Below, one piece after another: positions 51,707 to 63,476 of a DNA stretch of 64,000 bases (its first letter is position 1; every line of letters begins with the position of its first letter). Both the position numbers and the translations under genes were made by a program. The notes under the pieces were generated by a model. The model was not told the DNA's origin and did not search any database. It saw only the letters and a list, made by a program, of their open reading frames with translations. Origin of the DNA: Planoprotostelium fungivorum (lineage: Eukaryota > Evosea > Variosea > Cavosteliida > Cavosteliaceae); NCBI GenBank assembly GCA_003024175.1, contig MDYQ01000421.1, forward strand, positions 62,001 through 126,000, read 5' to 3'.

Positions 51707-52448
51707 TTATTCGGTTTTGAACATGAATCTCTGACTCTCAAAGACCATGCGCTCTGCCTCCTGCCAATCTGCAAACGTGAAACAGTCGATCTCTGGTGCA
51801 CCGTTCAAACCAGACAGTGATCCCGTAGCGTCTTTGATGATGGAAGGGCAACTGAGCTCCACCTGATGCAAAGTCAATGATGTTGAGATCCGATCTCACA
51901 TGTTCACCTCTCGCAACAACCCCTTTGGATCATCTATGAAGAAGACGTTGACTTGTTTTCCCCTCCCCGTTTTATATGTATACTTTGGTAGGGCAGTATC
52001 TCTGGCGGAATCTGGCAACAGTGGTTTCAATTTCTCACTGTCCAGATCGATGTTGGTCTGTCGCATCGCGTTAAAGACGATTCCAATGGGACCGATACCC
52101 ACTTCCTCCTTCAGTTCTCGCACGGCGACATCGATGCCTCGTTCGTCTGGAAAATCTGGCATCCCCTGATGTTGGATCAACCGTTGTCGCAGCGCCATCT
52201 TCAATCACCTTGGGTATCGTCCAGTTGCTGTCAAATTGGATGACCCTACCCTGTGTCCAACTTTTCGTCGTCGTCGAATGCCCTAATAGATATTGTCCTT
52301 TAGAGCGCAATAGAAATCCATAGGATTTGAGATGTGCATCTTTGGTTCGATTGGCCGGTCCTCTTCCATATGTTTGAGCCATTCTGATTGGATTCTGTCG
52401 TGAATTGATGTCGAGACGCGGAAGCGTTGTCCGAAGCATAGAAATCAT
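51707..52448 (-). CDS. Nudix hydrolase
   Basis: Hydrolase of nucleoside-diphosphate-linked compounds. Two candidate starts share the frame. ATG at 52448 gives MISMLRTTLPRLDINSRQNP, a basic leader that could be a mitochondrial presequence; ATG at 52382 gives MAQTYGRGPANRTKDAHLKS. I chose the longer. Core: SYGFLLRSKGQYLLGHSTT, GRVIQFDSNWTIPKG, then the Nudix box split by an intron, reading GMPDFPDERGIDVAVRELKE followed by EVGIG. The E-x7-RE-x2-EE-x-G core is intact, with one extra residue between the leading Gly and Glu. The C-terminal exon ends ESQRFMFKTE-stop. Substrate cannot be told. Only about 40 bases separate it from the RIO1 stop codon upstream. Confidence 0.87.
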
Positions 52449-52487
52449 GATGCTGTTCTCGATCTGATTGCTTCACAGAAAACGCGG

Positions 52488-54871
52488 TCACGTGAGTGCC
52501 TCTGTCTTTTTTCCGAGCTCGATCAACGCACAGGCGATTGCATGCACACCAGACATAGTTATCAATGAAGTAGTTTCTAAAATGATGGATTGATAGTGCT
52601 GCGAGAGAGAATTTATTTCTTCTTGGTTGTCGTTCCCTTCTTTTTTGTTTTCTTCACATACTTTGACACCTTGTGCTTCCTCTTCTCTCTGTTTGCCTCC
52701 TTCACTGCCTTCTTCCTTGCCTGAACTCGTCACTATCCTCCCCCTCTCTCCTCTCACCTTCTTCTCCTCCGGATCCTCTTTATCTTCCTCTCTCTCCACC
52801 CATTCCTTCTCCTTTCCTTCTTCATCATCACTCTCGTCGCCACTCTCTTCATCATCGTCCGTCGTCTCTTCTTCAGATGAGCTCGTCTCAGACTCTTCTT
52901 CCTTCTCTTTCTTCGTGTTCTTCTTCTTCGGCTCGCGATTCGTAGCCACCTCCTCTCATCAGCTCCGCATCATCATCATCATCTCTTCACCTTCTCGTAT
53001 TTAGGTGCCACGGTCTTCTTCTCCAACAAGGTGGGCACTGTCTTCGTTCCAGTGAGATCGTCCTTCAGTCCAGTCACGGTCTGATACATGATCTACATCG
53101 TCCGTCAGCCGCTCTCATCCTCTATAGACCTCCTCACTCTGTCCTTCTCGTTCTTCAGCTTGCCTTGCTCTGCCGCCTTCAAATCTCTCTCCGCTGTCTC
53201 CGGGCCTAATTCTCCCAGTGTCCTGGGGATGTATACGTTCTTGAACACCTGAAGAGGTCACCAGCTGATCACTACGTCACAGCTCACCTCTTGATCTACT
53301 TTCTCTTCGTTGGTCATATCGCCCCGCTGGCTGATGTCTTCTTGAATCTTCTCCAAGTAAGCGTCCACGTTGCTGTCGTTGATGGTCGGATCGGTGATGA
53401 AATCGAACAGTTGTTTCGTTCGCATGACGTCGACACCTGCACGATCTTCAGTCTCTCTCCTGTTTGTCTTTGACTCACCTCGCTTGTTGAAGAAGTCTGT
53501 GATGTTCGTGCAGTCACTTCTTAAAAAGTTGAGAGCGTGTGGGTGGTCGTGCTCCACCGATTGAGACACGTCGATGAAGATAAGACTCTTCTTGTAATAC
53601 CTTGGATGGTCAGTCTCTTCATTTGGAGACGAGTACTCACAGGATGTTGTATTCACTGAGATCGGCGTGAACGAGCTTACACTGGTGATACATCCTTCTC
53701 ATCAGTTGAATGCACTGCAGGTAACACTCTCTCAGTCTGTCTTCACTCAATTGTGCGTCCTTTAATTTCGGTGCGGGCCTATTCGAGTTAACATTGTCTC
53801 GTGACGATTTCACCTCACAGTCCATCTTTACCAATGAAAGACATGACGAGGACGTGATTGCGAAGTGTGATGGGTGTGGGGCAAGGGATGTCGGCTTGTT
53901 TCAATCGATTTAAATTTCTCATCTCTTTCTCGGCCCAGACCTGTCGCGTCATTTTGAGGGAGGGAGGGAAGCAGTAGACTCACTTTGACCATCTTTCTTG
54001 GATTGTGTTTGGCGTAGCCTCTTCTGAAACGGAATTCACCCGTGACGTATCGGTCTCTGTCTTTGAAGACCAAGATGGATGTCTTGTAGACCTGATGATC
54101 GTCAGATGTCATCGTCGCATGAGATGTTGGTCTATCGTACCTTGACGGCTCTCTCTTCTCCTTCTTTCGTCTTTCCGTGGTACACGTTGGCTTCTTTTCC
54201 CGTGCTGAGACATCCATTCAGCTCGTCCATGATTCCTTGATTGAGGAATTTAAAGAGGATCATACGAGTGCGAGGGTCTAACACCTTTAGAATGTCAGAA
54301 GGCATCATCGTGTCGATCGGTGTGAGATGCAGATGGAAATTGAGATGGCAAGTGAGAAATGGGTGAGACTGACCTGCTCGGAGGTGGCTCTGTCTGATTT
54401 GTCTGTGGTTCTGACTTTCTTCTGTTCGTTCTTCTTCTGTTGCTCCTTTGCTTGATTGGTGGCTGCACCACTCATCTTGGACGCACCACCCATCTTGGCA
54501 GTGTTGAGATTCAGAGAGTGAGAGCTGACCACTCCCTTTCCTGAGTTGGCGGAGAAATCACCAATCTATCATCACATCAGGATGCCATTCCATCGCTTCT
54601 TTGGGTATGGTAAGAAAGAGGATTCACCTCAAATTGCAAGTAATCGTCTTCGTAATCGGAATCTCCATCATCATCGTCTGCGAATGTCACGTCTTCTAAC
54701 GACTCCTCTATGGAAGCCGGCTTATGTTTCTGTTCTGCCAGCCATCTCTCGTACTCCAAAACCTGATCAGTTGTCAATGATTTCAAGTCCGTGACATCGA
54801 GACCACATCACCTCATTTGAAGCGGCTTCGATTTCCTCCTGTGTCGGGGGAGCATCGAGATGGGAGTTCAT
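52488..54871 (-). CDS. RIOK1: Atypical protein kinase RIO1
   Basis: Serine kinase/ATPase needed for late maturation of the small ribosomal subunit. ATG at 54871 opens [20 protein letters not shown]. Next is an acidic region ([20 protein letters not shown]). The kinase core shows the nucleotide loop [76 protein letters not shown], the catalytic loop [12 protein letters not shown] and the metal-binding [12 protein letters not shown]. The C-terminus is long and strongly acidic/basic ([20 protein letters not shown]), typical of RIO1. About twelve exons. The final frame runs to a stop at 52488; a tail intron cannot be excluded, so the last residues are less certain. Confidence 0.94.
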
Positions 54872-55035
54872 GTTGTGCTCTTGTTTCCTTTCCTCAAATT
54901 ATCCCGAAAGTTTTAGAACCATCTACAATTCTCACACCTCATTTGAAACGCGACAAACAGAGCACAACAAGAGGACAATGGATATCGAAACCATAAATCG
55001 TCTGCCGCGATGACACGTCCACTTTATCGAACTTC

Positions 55036-56875
55036 TCAAGCCTGGTACCTCCTCATCTTCAAGTACAACTTGCCCGATTTCGGTCTCATGACCATATTCG
55101 ACATCCTACTGACCTTCTGACCCTTCATATCTTCTTCAAAGACAAACTCTTTGATCATCCCCAACAAGAGAGCCTTCATCTCCACCAACGCAAACTTCTG
55201 CCCGATACAATTCCTCGGTCCAGCCAGGAAAGCCAAATTCGCGTACGGACCTGCATCCGTTCACCCTCGCATCATCACGAGATCATCACTCTTTGCCGCA
55301 TCAGGTAAACCTCCTTGTTCGATGAATCTCTCGGGTCTGAACTGCTCTGCGTCTAGTCCCCATATGTCGGGGTGGTAGTGAACGATGCAGGGAGGGATCA
55401 TGAGTACTGTGCCCTTCGGTATGTCGTAGCCACACAAGACGTCGTCTTTCTGGGCCTGACGGCTGGTCGATGGAACTGGAGAATCGAGGCGGAGGACTTC
55501 TCGTGTGACGGCGGTGAGGTAGGGGAGGGAGTTGATCTCGTCGTAAGAGAGGTCTCTGTCTTCAGGGAAAGCCTGCGAATGCATGTCAACCGTTGATGTG
55601 ATGACGATGATCGACGTGATCGCGATCGTCGATGATCACCTCGAGTAACTCTCGTCTCAATTTGTCTTGCACTCGAGGATTCTCTGCCAACCTCTGGAGT
55701 GTCCAAGTGAGAGAAGTAGAAGTAGTCTCGTGTCCGGCGGCCAAGAAGGTCAAGCACTGGTCCGTGATCTCTTTGTCGTTGAGAGGATCTTCACTGCCCA
55801 GATTGTCCCTCACAAGGACGCTCAGGATGTCCTTCTTCTCTGACCGATTCATCTGTGATCGCTTCTCCTCCAGCAGCCTCTGCGTGATGACTTCGGTCTC
55901 CTTTCGATACTGCAAAGAGAAATGAATATAGGGTATCTACAACGATGCAAACTGACGTGTACGATATTCTTCATGTAAGCCAGGCGACTGCGCAACTGAA
56001 GAGCTAATGGAAAGTAATCGTTGAGTGCGGTGAGAAGTAAGACGGATAAGGGAAATTGTTCTGTGTCGCCGAATAACTTGTTGTAACAGTGGGCCAGGGG
56101 GTCGTCGGGCTTGTGGAGCGAATCGAAGTTATAATCGAAGCCTGATGAGGTGAGAGACGCACGGTAGAATGACGCACCGGCGAGACCGATGATGTCTAAC
56201 GTGCACCGAGACAACCAGGGGAGGACGTCCAAACGAACGAATTCTGATGAAGATGGAACCTGCATCCGTGAGTTGTGGATAGTCATGATGATGCGGTCAC
56301 CATGTCCTGCCAGATCTTGATGAGAGATCGACCTGGGCCCCAGAAGATTGGAGTGATCTCTTTGATGCGAGGAAGAGAGAAGGCAGAATCGAGTGCCCTC
56401 CTCTGTTTCTTGTGTTCGGCACCTGGGCAGTAGTCAGAGGTGTCTCCTGGACTGTGGAACGTCAACACCTTCTGCAACCAAAAGACCCTGACCCAAGAGG
56501 AGAGAGATAAAGTTTCTCGTCTGAGATGGTTTGGGGTAATCGTAAGCGGAAGTCATCAAGATCTGCGGTGTCAATCTCATCAGATTGTCTCGATGGAAAG
56601 AACCTGACCTTCGATAGCGCCTTCGGGTCTGTTACATAGACTCTCCACGTGAGGAAGAACTGGATGCGAAAGAGACCAAAAGGCAACGTCTGACTCCACT
56701 TCCTCTGGAAGACCCCAGTATCGGCCGTTCTCATCAAACGAATGTGACCAAATAAGAACTCTGCACCTGGTGCAACAGGGATCTTCCTCAAGGACGTGTT
56801 ATAGTAATTCCATAACGTGAAGAGGAGAGGTGCTAGTAAGGCCACCAAGATGGAGAGAGCGATGTATGCAAACAT
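55036..56875 (-). CDS. Cytochrome P450
   Basis: Heme monooxygenase, membrane-anchored, probably in the ER. ATG at 56875 opens an N-terminal anchor (FAYIALSILVALLAPLLFTL). Then come PVAPGAEFLFGHIRLMR, HKKQRRALDSAFSLPRIKEI for the C-helix region, the I-helix FLAAGHETTSTSLTW with the oxygen-activating AGxxTT pattern, EVLR for the K-helix ExxR, FRPERF, and the heme loop FLAGPRNCIGQKFA with the axial Cys. All diagnostic motifs are intact. Six or so introns, one near 56500-56610 of more than 120 nt. Family and substrate are not assignable by eye, though the pattern fits the CYP4/fatty-acid-like group loosely. Confidence 0.92.
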
Positions 56876-57294
56876 CTGACGACTTGTGGATCTGAAGATC
56901 TGTGATGGGATGCAACACCATAGGGAGGCGGAAAATCAGTCATGGAGAAGCGAATAAATATGCGGTGTACCAGTAACCTTCAGACCTGATGCGACAGCTG
57001 ACCCCCGGTGTCCTGTTCGATGATCTCTTTGTTTCATCCGATCGAAGATGCGGTTCATCAAGCTTGCGACGTGTGATGTATAGACACGAAGATGAAATGA
57101 AGCAAATGAAGTCATCAGATGCTCTCTATATGTGTATCGAATCATCCCACTCTGAGCTGAGATCGTCGGATGAATGTGAACGCTCTTCTCAGAACGCATT
57201 CGCCGAATGTCCACGTGACTTCCTAAGACGGAACGCTCTTCTGTGAACTCAAACGTTTTCACCTCCAAATGAGCACAATTTTCGACAAATAGTA
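56876..57294. promoter_or_regulatory. Divergent promoter region
   Basis: About 420 bases between the P450 (minus) and helical-repeat (plus) starts. A 121-codon minus-strand frame covers 56936-57301, but it overlaps the ATG of the plus gene, has no recognisable domain and no intron signature, so I do not call it. Confidence 0.4.
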
Positions 57295-58045
57295 ATGACA
57301 AGGTTTAAAGAGAAGGTTATCGCTACATTTTCACACCTCTCCCTCGATGACGACACACTCAACTACATCGTCTTCATGTTGGAAGGGATGACGGATCCAT
57401 CTGAGGTCGCCGAAGGTGACGAGACAAGCTCTCATATTATGTTATATTCTGAAAGTAGTAGTGCTTCCCACCTTATTGGCCGATCATTGCGATGAGGCAG
57501 AAGCCAAACGATTATCTCGGCAGTTGGTTCGATCCCTCCCAGAACCCGACCGCAAGGACGAAGCTTGCATCGCACCTTCACCAGCCTCGTCTGTCATCCA
57601 GGTGAAACAGAACGTGATGGGAGATGGACGAGGAGCTGATCGAACGAAGGACTTCATCGAAGCCACGAGAGCCGTAAATCCAATGGATCGAAAGGCGGCT
57701 CTGAGAGAACTCTGTCCTTGCCATGTCCTGAGAAACGTTCCTGAATTCTGGGATCGCATCATAGACATGGCCAATGATCCGGACGGTGAGATCAAGTGCA
57801 AGTCAGAACGATCTGATCGTACGTTAGCTCGAGTGAGATATCAAGTCCTGCATAATCTGTGCGATGGCAGCCCGAAAGACAGGGAGGAGGATGTCATCGA
57901 AACCATCGAGCGAATGCATAATGATGAAAACAAATTGATCCGAAGAAGGGTTCATCAAGTGAATGGAGCGATTATAATTATTCAACTGAAGAAGAACCAG
58001 GTGTTAACTCATTATCGATACACTGGAAAGTGGAACATCCTGTAG
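57295..58045 (+). CDS. Helical-repeat protein of unknown function
   Basis: ATG at 57295 opens MTRFKEKVIATFSHLSLDDD, followed after a 41-nt intron by VVVLPTLLADHCDEAEAKRL. A central part reads RKAALRELCPCHVLRNVPEF, IDMANDPDGEIKCKSERSDR and RVRYQVLHNLCDGSPKDREE, with a pattern of short amphipathic helices that suggests HEAT-like repeats. The likely last intron (57961-58002) gives HQVLTHYRYTGKWNIL-stop; reading straight through also stays open. The N-terminal segment recalls CCDC43-like proteins only loosely. No enzyme motif is visible. Gene reality is well supported by its length and frame, function is not known. Confidence 0.7.
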
Positions 58046-58262
58046 TCAGAGTGACATGAATGATAGCTCGTTATAATCTGGTATAGTCACTCTCACCTTG
58101 AAGATGGAGCCGACCGAGTCGAAATAAAATGTTGAGTTACGTCATAGGTCACGTGATCTTCGCTCCGTTTTCCAGTGTCTTCGCCGAACGAAGAATCGTT
58201 CACCGAACGGGAACGAAGGTTGCTCAGACACACCATCATAATTCCATTCATCAATAACAGCC

Positions 58263-59333
58263 ATGTCTTACGGCAACACATACAACACACAAGCATACGG
58301 ATCCGACACAGACGCAAATGCAGGTGCCTCTCGTCTGTGGGAGGATCCTGCTGAAGACAAGACGAAACCCTTGATGGCCGTCATTGTCACTATCAGCAGT
58401 GGGAATAGTTACGATCAGCTCTTTCAACAACAGAAACAGACCCCACCGGAGGGAGGAAGGGTGTCCGTCTGGTCACTACCCCTCAATCGCAAGAACATGG
58501 AGGATCTCAGAACATCGTTGGACGACCGACAGAACATCCCTGCCTCTCTTCGAGAACTATTTGATGATCTGCAACAAGTCCCATCTTCCTCCGCCGTCTT
58601 CAATTTCGAATGCTGTGGATGTTGCTCGGAACAAGGATTCGGTACTGAAATCGACCGATCGGCCATCGCCACGACCGGTAGACTCCTCCACCACGGTTTC
58701 TTCGTCATGTTCTCAGACTTCTCCCTCAAAGCTCTCCTCTCCAAGTGGGACCCCGAGATCATGGGCGTCTGCCCTTTCAAACAAGTCGGCGGCTACAGCT
58801 CCAACTGTGAGCTGCGTTTCTCTTCTGGTATCTTGAAGGAGTGCCCAAGCGCGCAGCTGGTCACCGTTGGACAGCTCTGCGAGGGAGGAGAAGCTCACGT
58901 TCACGCCATGGGAGGCACCATCGCTTACGCACCTCTAAAGGGTGTCAATCTCGCCGCCGCCCCCTACACATTGCAGGTCTTGACTGTTCTCACGAAAGCT
59001 GACGGCTGCAAACCCAACATCACCTCTGACGACTGTGAGCTGGCCACCATCAGAGAACACAAGGGATACGCTGGACACTCTCTGCTGAGTTACCACACGG
59101 GAGGCAACCTCCTACTCTCTTCGTGCCACTGGGTGGAGCTCTCTCACCTCAGCACGACGGAGGAAGACGTCTTCAAAGCTTTTGCCGCGAACCAAGGAGC
59201 AGCGTACGCACAGGAGAGGGACAGGGAGTATCGTTCTGTACCGGTGGAACAGAGGGCGGAAAAACTGCAGTCTTTCGCGAGGGAGATGGTGCAGAAGAGC
59301 GCTCCCTGTAGATACTCAAAGACTAAGTCTTAA
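58263..59333 (+). CDS. Intron-free 356-residue protein of unknown function
   Basis: A single uninterrupted frame from ATG (MSYGNTYNTQAYGSDTDANA) to TAA at 59331-59333. This is unusual beside neighbours that have several introns per kilobase. The protein is soluble-looking, with no signal peptide or membrane helix. It has a Cys cluster (FNFECCGCCSEQGFG), a hydrophobic core (LLHHGFFVMFSDFSLKALLS), Gly-rich stretches (CEGGEAHVHAMGGTIAYAP) and a His-containing segment (EHKGYAGHSLLSYHTGGNLL). The C-terminus is charged and helical. Base composition is GC-richer than flanking intergenic DNA, as expected for coding sequence. I do not recognise the family. A retrocopy or acquired gene are both possible. 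Confidence 0.85.
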   Translation: MSYGNTYNTQAYGSDTDANAGASRLWEDPAEDKTKPLMAVIVTISSGNSYDQLFQQQKQTPPEGGRVSVWSLPLNRKNMEDLRTSLDDRQNIPASLRELFDDLQQVPSSSAVFNFECCGCCSEQGFGTEIDRSAIATTGRLLHHGFFVMFSDFSLKALLSKWDPEIMGVCPFKQVGGYSSNCELRFSSGILKECPSAQLVTVGQLCEGGEAHVHAMGGTIAYAPLKGVNLAAAPYTLQVLTVLTKADGCKPNITSDDCELATIREHKGYAGHSLLSYHTGGNLLLSSCHWVELSHLSTTEEDVFKAFAANQGAAYAQERDREYRSVPVEQRAEKLQSFAREMVQKSAPCRYSKTKS

Positions 59334-59465
59334 TGCATAAAAGGATATTGTAAATGTCGTCTCACTCTTTTTGTATCGATATTCGAAAAAAAATACAATA
59401 AATGGTAACACTGCTGCGTTATTTCGCACAACTGATCAGATCTGTGGATCGTAACCCGCAACATC

Positions 59466-61482
59466 ATGCAGTGCAATCGAATCCTTCTTTCAGCTAGGAG
59501 GATAATAGTGAGTCTCTCTGTCTCCACTCTCATCTCATACAAAACAGACATCCACTTCCTCCTCCACATTCAAGCCCGTTCGTGCTCCTATAGCTCTACG
59601 TGTTCAGGTAAGAGACGTCACCTGCATCAATTAATCTCAATCACACTCAGAACCATGTTGCCCATCAACCCGTGTCCCTCCATCTGACAAACACGCGTCT
59701 CATCAGTACAACACGCTCGCTTCGATCAGACGTCTACACGAACATGTACAAATCCGCCGAAAAGCATTACGAGGCGGCCAAGTTGGCCATGAAGCTCAAA
59801 GACACCAAGACGGCCATCGATCAATATGAAGAAGCCCTCGCTGTGTATAAGAAATTGAACGACAAACACAAGCAGTGGGAGAGTGAGTTGATCATCTATC
59901 ACATCACATCATATCACATCCATCATCTCATCCTCCACAGTGATGTACGCGTTGAGTTTTATGTACATCTCCGCTCAGCGTATCGACGAGGCCCTGTTCA
60001 TCACTCGTGAATCACTCACCGTGGCCAATCTAACGGGAGATAAAAACCTCCTATCCAAGAGCAACTACACTCTGGGCATGATGTACGATCAATACCTGAA
60101 GAAACACGAAGATGCGATCAAGTATTACAAGGACGCCCTCAATCTGCTGAAGGAGTTGCACCCTGGCATGAAGACAGAGACCATCGGTGCATCATCTGAT
60201 GAGTCGAAGTCAAACTGACACGTCTTACAGCGAAGACGAACGTTGCACTGGCCGGAGCTCTGGCCAACGAGGGATTGCACGAAGTCTCGGTGAAATATCT
60301 GATGGAAGCCTTGGACACGTACAAGACGATGGGAGATAAGGCAAAAAAGTCGGCCGTGCTCTCTCTCTTGGCGAGGTATAATGTCAAAGCGAAGAACTAC
60401 AGAGACGTGAGCCCTGATGATGATGATCGATCGTGATGTCATCAGGCGATCAAAGCTCTGGAGGAACAAAGAAGAGATGCGCAGAGTGAGGGGGACAATC
60501 AGAAGTTGTCGAAGGCATTGTTCGATCTGATCAATACGTACACCGCATCGGGTGATCACAAGGGCGCCATTCCATTTTTGAACGAGAGAATGGAAATAGC
60601 GAAAGAAGCAAAGGATTACGAGGTGAGTCGACATGAGATGGAACACATCGATGATGATGATGATGATGATGGGGTTGTAGGGTGTGGCTACGTCGTTGCA
60701 GCAGCTGGGTATATGTTACAACGGTATGAAAGAACATGAAGAGGCCATCAAATACTACACTCAGTTTCTCAACATGTCGAGAGATCTAAAAGAATACGAC
60801 GCTGAAATTTTCGCCCTCATGTCTCTCGCCGACACATACGCTGTGATGCCCAACGTACAAGTGAGATAAATCCTAAATCCCATCCATATCGTACAGCAAG
60901 AGATCCTTCCTTCGATGAATTACCATTCACGACTTTACAGAAAGCAGTCGAGCACGCCAAGTTGGCCGCCATCACGGCAACTAACATGAAGAAACCCGAA
61001 CAGCACAGTGAGTGCATCACCTTCACTCTCCTCTCACATAAACAGTGATGGCCAGGAAGATCATCGTCGACCTCTACTTATCACAAGACATGAGAAGCGA
61101 GGCGAAGAAAGAGCTGGAAGACACTCTCAACATCGCAGAGAAAGAGAACGTCAGGAACGCTCGCATCGGTTGTGCGAGACAATTGGGCGAAATGGCTGAA
61201 GTGGACGGTGACTTGCCTCAGGTGAGAAGACATGTTCTCTCCTTCGCCGACTGAAGCTTCCAGGCAGTTCGTCACTACAGCCGAATGATGGAAGCGTTGG
61301 AGGACGATGAAGACGACGTGGGCAGGATGAATGCCTTCTCCAAGTTGGTCGATCTGTTTGTAAAGATGAACAAACCGAGGGACGCAAAGATACACTTCAC
61401 GTATGGAAATTCCATCGCGCTGGCGTTGCTCGAAGCCAAGTTGATCGAGGAGATACCTGACAATCTGAGGACAATAGAATGA
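59466..61482 (+). CDS. Mitochondrial TPR-repeat protein
   Basis: Three short upstream exons splice in frame to the TPR body. They give a leader rich in Arg, Ser and Thr and free of acidic residues for more than 50 positions: MQCNRILLSARRII, TSTSSSTFKPVRAPIALRVQ, NHVAHQPVSLHLTNTRLIST, TRSLRS. This is a strong mitochondrial presequence by pattern. The body has about seven to eight TPR-like units, for example AEKHYEAAKLAMKLKDTKTA, YALSFMYISAQRIDEALFI, YNGMKEHEEAIKYYTQFLNM and KKELEDTLNIAEKENVRNAR. It ends EEIPDNLRTIE-stop at 61482. About ten exons. A role in mitochondrial protein interactions is inferred; no closer ortholog is recognised. Confidence 0.82.
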
Positions 61483-61709
61483 TGACCTGAGTTCAGATCT
61501 GTTGCATGACGAGACTCTTTTGCTAAATCAATTGTTAAGTCGATGGTGTATGACGTAGAGTGAGGAAACAGTGTGGACCTCTCATTGGTTGATCAGTTCT
61601 TGTGTGCATTGAAATGATCCACCTTTTTATTTCTTTTTGGGTACCGTTCCACCGTTCCACGACCGGAAAAATTGCATCACACAAACATCTTTCCAACACA
61701 GACACCATC

Positions 61710-62775
61710 ATGGCGTATTATGGAGAGAGAGTCGATCGTTCAGAGGGATACTGGGGTCCTATCACTGCCAACGTTGATTGGTGTGAGCCAAACTATGCTC
61801 ACTCTTATTACCTCTGTGAATATTGGAACACTCTCAGTAACATCCCCATGATTGTCCTTGGCTTCTGGGGAATGTGCTATGCATTCACCATTGGCGCAGC
61901 TGCAGGTGACATCGAGCTCGATCCGTTATCTCAACCTCTCAGCCAGGAACGGCTTCACACCAAAGAATGCCTTTTATAGTTTCACGATTGGTTTCTTCTT
62001 CCTCTTTCTGGTAGGTGGAACATCATCGATCTAGATCTGATCCTCCCAGGTCGGTATTGGGTCATGGATGTTTCACATGACTCTCTTATACAAGTATCAA
62101 ATGTTAGATGAGTTACCTATGATCTTGGGCTCACTCGTATTTGTCTATATCATCATGGACCTCCATCCACCAAAAGAGATCTCTCTTGGCGCAGGTATTG
62201 ACCTATCCTCTCTTACTACATATCGCTCCATCTCATTCGTAAATAGAAGAAAAGAAGCCTGGAGGTCTGATCGGTATCTTTGATCGATTCATGATCCAGA
62301 ACCGAACATTTAGAGCGGTAGTGCTCATTCTATACGGTGTGACCACCTCTGTCCTCATGGCAGTCGACACCAACAAGTGAGTCCATCACATTTCGATCAT
62401 ATTGTGACTGATGGGCAGCCCCCTCCCCATGAACTTGAGCTATCTGGGTCTAGTCTTGTTTCTCGTATGGAGGTGAGAATAGTTCGGACGACGCTAGGTG
62501 ATGATCATCACGCAGGTGCTTCTACATCTACAGGAGCTGCACGGGAGACAGCTACGCACAGAAGATCGTTCGTCATTACTTCGCGAGCGCTTTAGTCTAT
62601 CAGATCGCCGCTGGTCTGTGTTGGGTGACGTATATGTGCGACATCCGATCTTGACATCACACAACAGCTCGTCGAGAAGTACCTGTGCCAACCTCTCTTC
62701 CCCATCACCGCCTACCTCCATGCTGTCTGGCACGTTCTCGCAGGAACCGGCGTGTATCAGTTCATCATGTGGTGA
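61710..62775 (+). CDS. Alkaline ceramidase
   Basis: Integral-membrane amidase that releases sphingosine from ceramide in ER or Golgi membranes; close to ACER3 and yeast YPC1/YDC1. ATG at 61710 opens [20 protein letters not shown] then [20 protein letters not shown], diagnostic for the family. Catalytic and metal-binding positions appear in [11 protein letters not shown] (Ser, His), MLDELPM (Asp) and [11 protein letters not shown] (two His, HxxxH). Further membrane segments include [15 protein letters not shown] and [10 protein letters not shown]. About eight exons. The frame stops at TGA 62773-62775 after YQFIMW, slightly early for the family; a further intron starting at that same TGG/TGA could add about 19 residues ending near 62882. 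The active site is complete either way. Confidence 0.92.
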
Positions 62776-63114
62776 GCTCCATCTTGAACTTCCTCCATCA
62801 CAAATTGTATTTTCTGCCGGATTTCTTCGTAGTCCACGTTGTAGCCACCCAACTCCGGCGGTTGTACAGTCTACATTGATATAGTCGACATTGATGATGC
62901 GACGATGGAAATTTCGTCCTCAAACTCGACCCGATATGGTTCCGTCGGCTGTTTTCTCACTGTCTCACCAACAGTATTGCATCGATCACCCAGCCCAGTA
63001 TCAAAAGAAAGAGGTTCTCACCGGACCTTCTGTAGAATCTCTTCTCAAAAGCAATCAGTAAACCCCAACGCATTTATTCTCCAAACCCCACACGCACGAA
63101 CAACGCATATAGAA
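62776..63114. other. 3' end of ceramidase and upstream region of small gene
   Basis: About 340 bases. It may contain an alternative last ceramidase exon ending near 62882. From 62905 an open frame runs without a break into the small gene at 63115; I read this as 5' UTR, but a longer N-terminus is possible. Confidence 0.4.
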
Positions 63115-63369
63115 ATGGCCGATCACGGAAGAGCACCCCGCCAGGAAGTCCCCCAGGACTTTTTGATGCAAGTCAACCTCTCGCAATCATCCTACCGCCT
63201 CTCGGACAATGGCTCCTCAGACAACTTCTGGTCACCGACGGATACCGACTATTCCTCCATCTTTGCCGACCATCAACAGCAGCTCAACTTCTTTCATAAT
63301 GTAGAGAGAACGCCGAATTCGTTCTTCAACACCTTCTCGCTGCCCAACTCCTCGTCCTCTTCGGAGTAA
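63115..63369 (+). CDS. Small Ser/Asn-rich protein of unknown function
   Basis: Single-exon frame of 84 residues: begins MADHGRAPRQEVPQDFLMQV and ends FNTFSLPNSSSSSE-stop. It is hydrophilic, rich in Ser, Asn, Asp and Phe, with no membrane segment or known motif (middle: NLSQSSYRLSDNGSSDNFWS). An in-frame ATG at 62905 would give 154 residues, but the added part looks like untranslated sequence. Support is the clean frame and its place between two genes with a gap that otherwise would be unexplained; it could also be disordered by nature. Confidence 0.5.
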   Translation: MADHGRAPRQEVPQDFLMQVNLSQSSYRLSDNGSSDNFWSPTDTDYSSIFADHQQQLNFFHNVERTPNSFFNTFSLPNSSSSSE

Positions 63370-63476
63370 TACAAACACTTAACTGTATGCGATTCTTTAT
63401 TCTAATGTTTTCCGTCGTTTGTTTGTGATTGAAACATTATTCGTCACATTTCGGATCGGTCAGTGATCTGCGCAAC

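Noticed and set aside
56936-57301. 121-codon minus-strand frame
   Set aside because: Overlaps the start of the plus-strand helical gene and has no domain or splice support.
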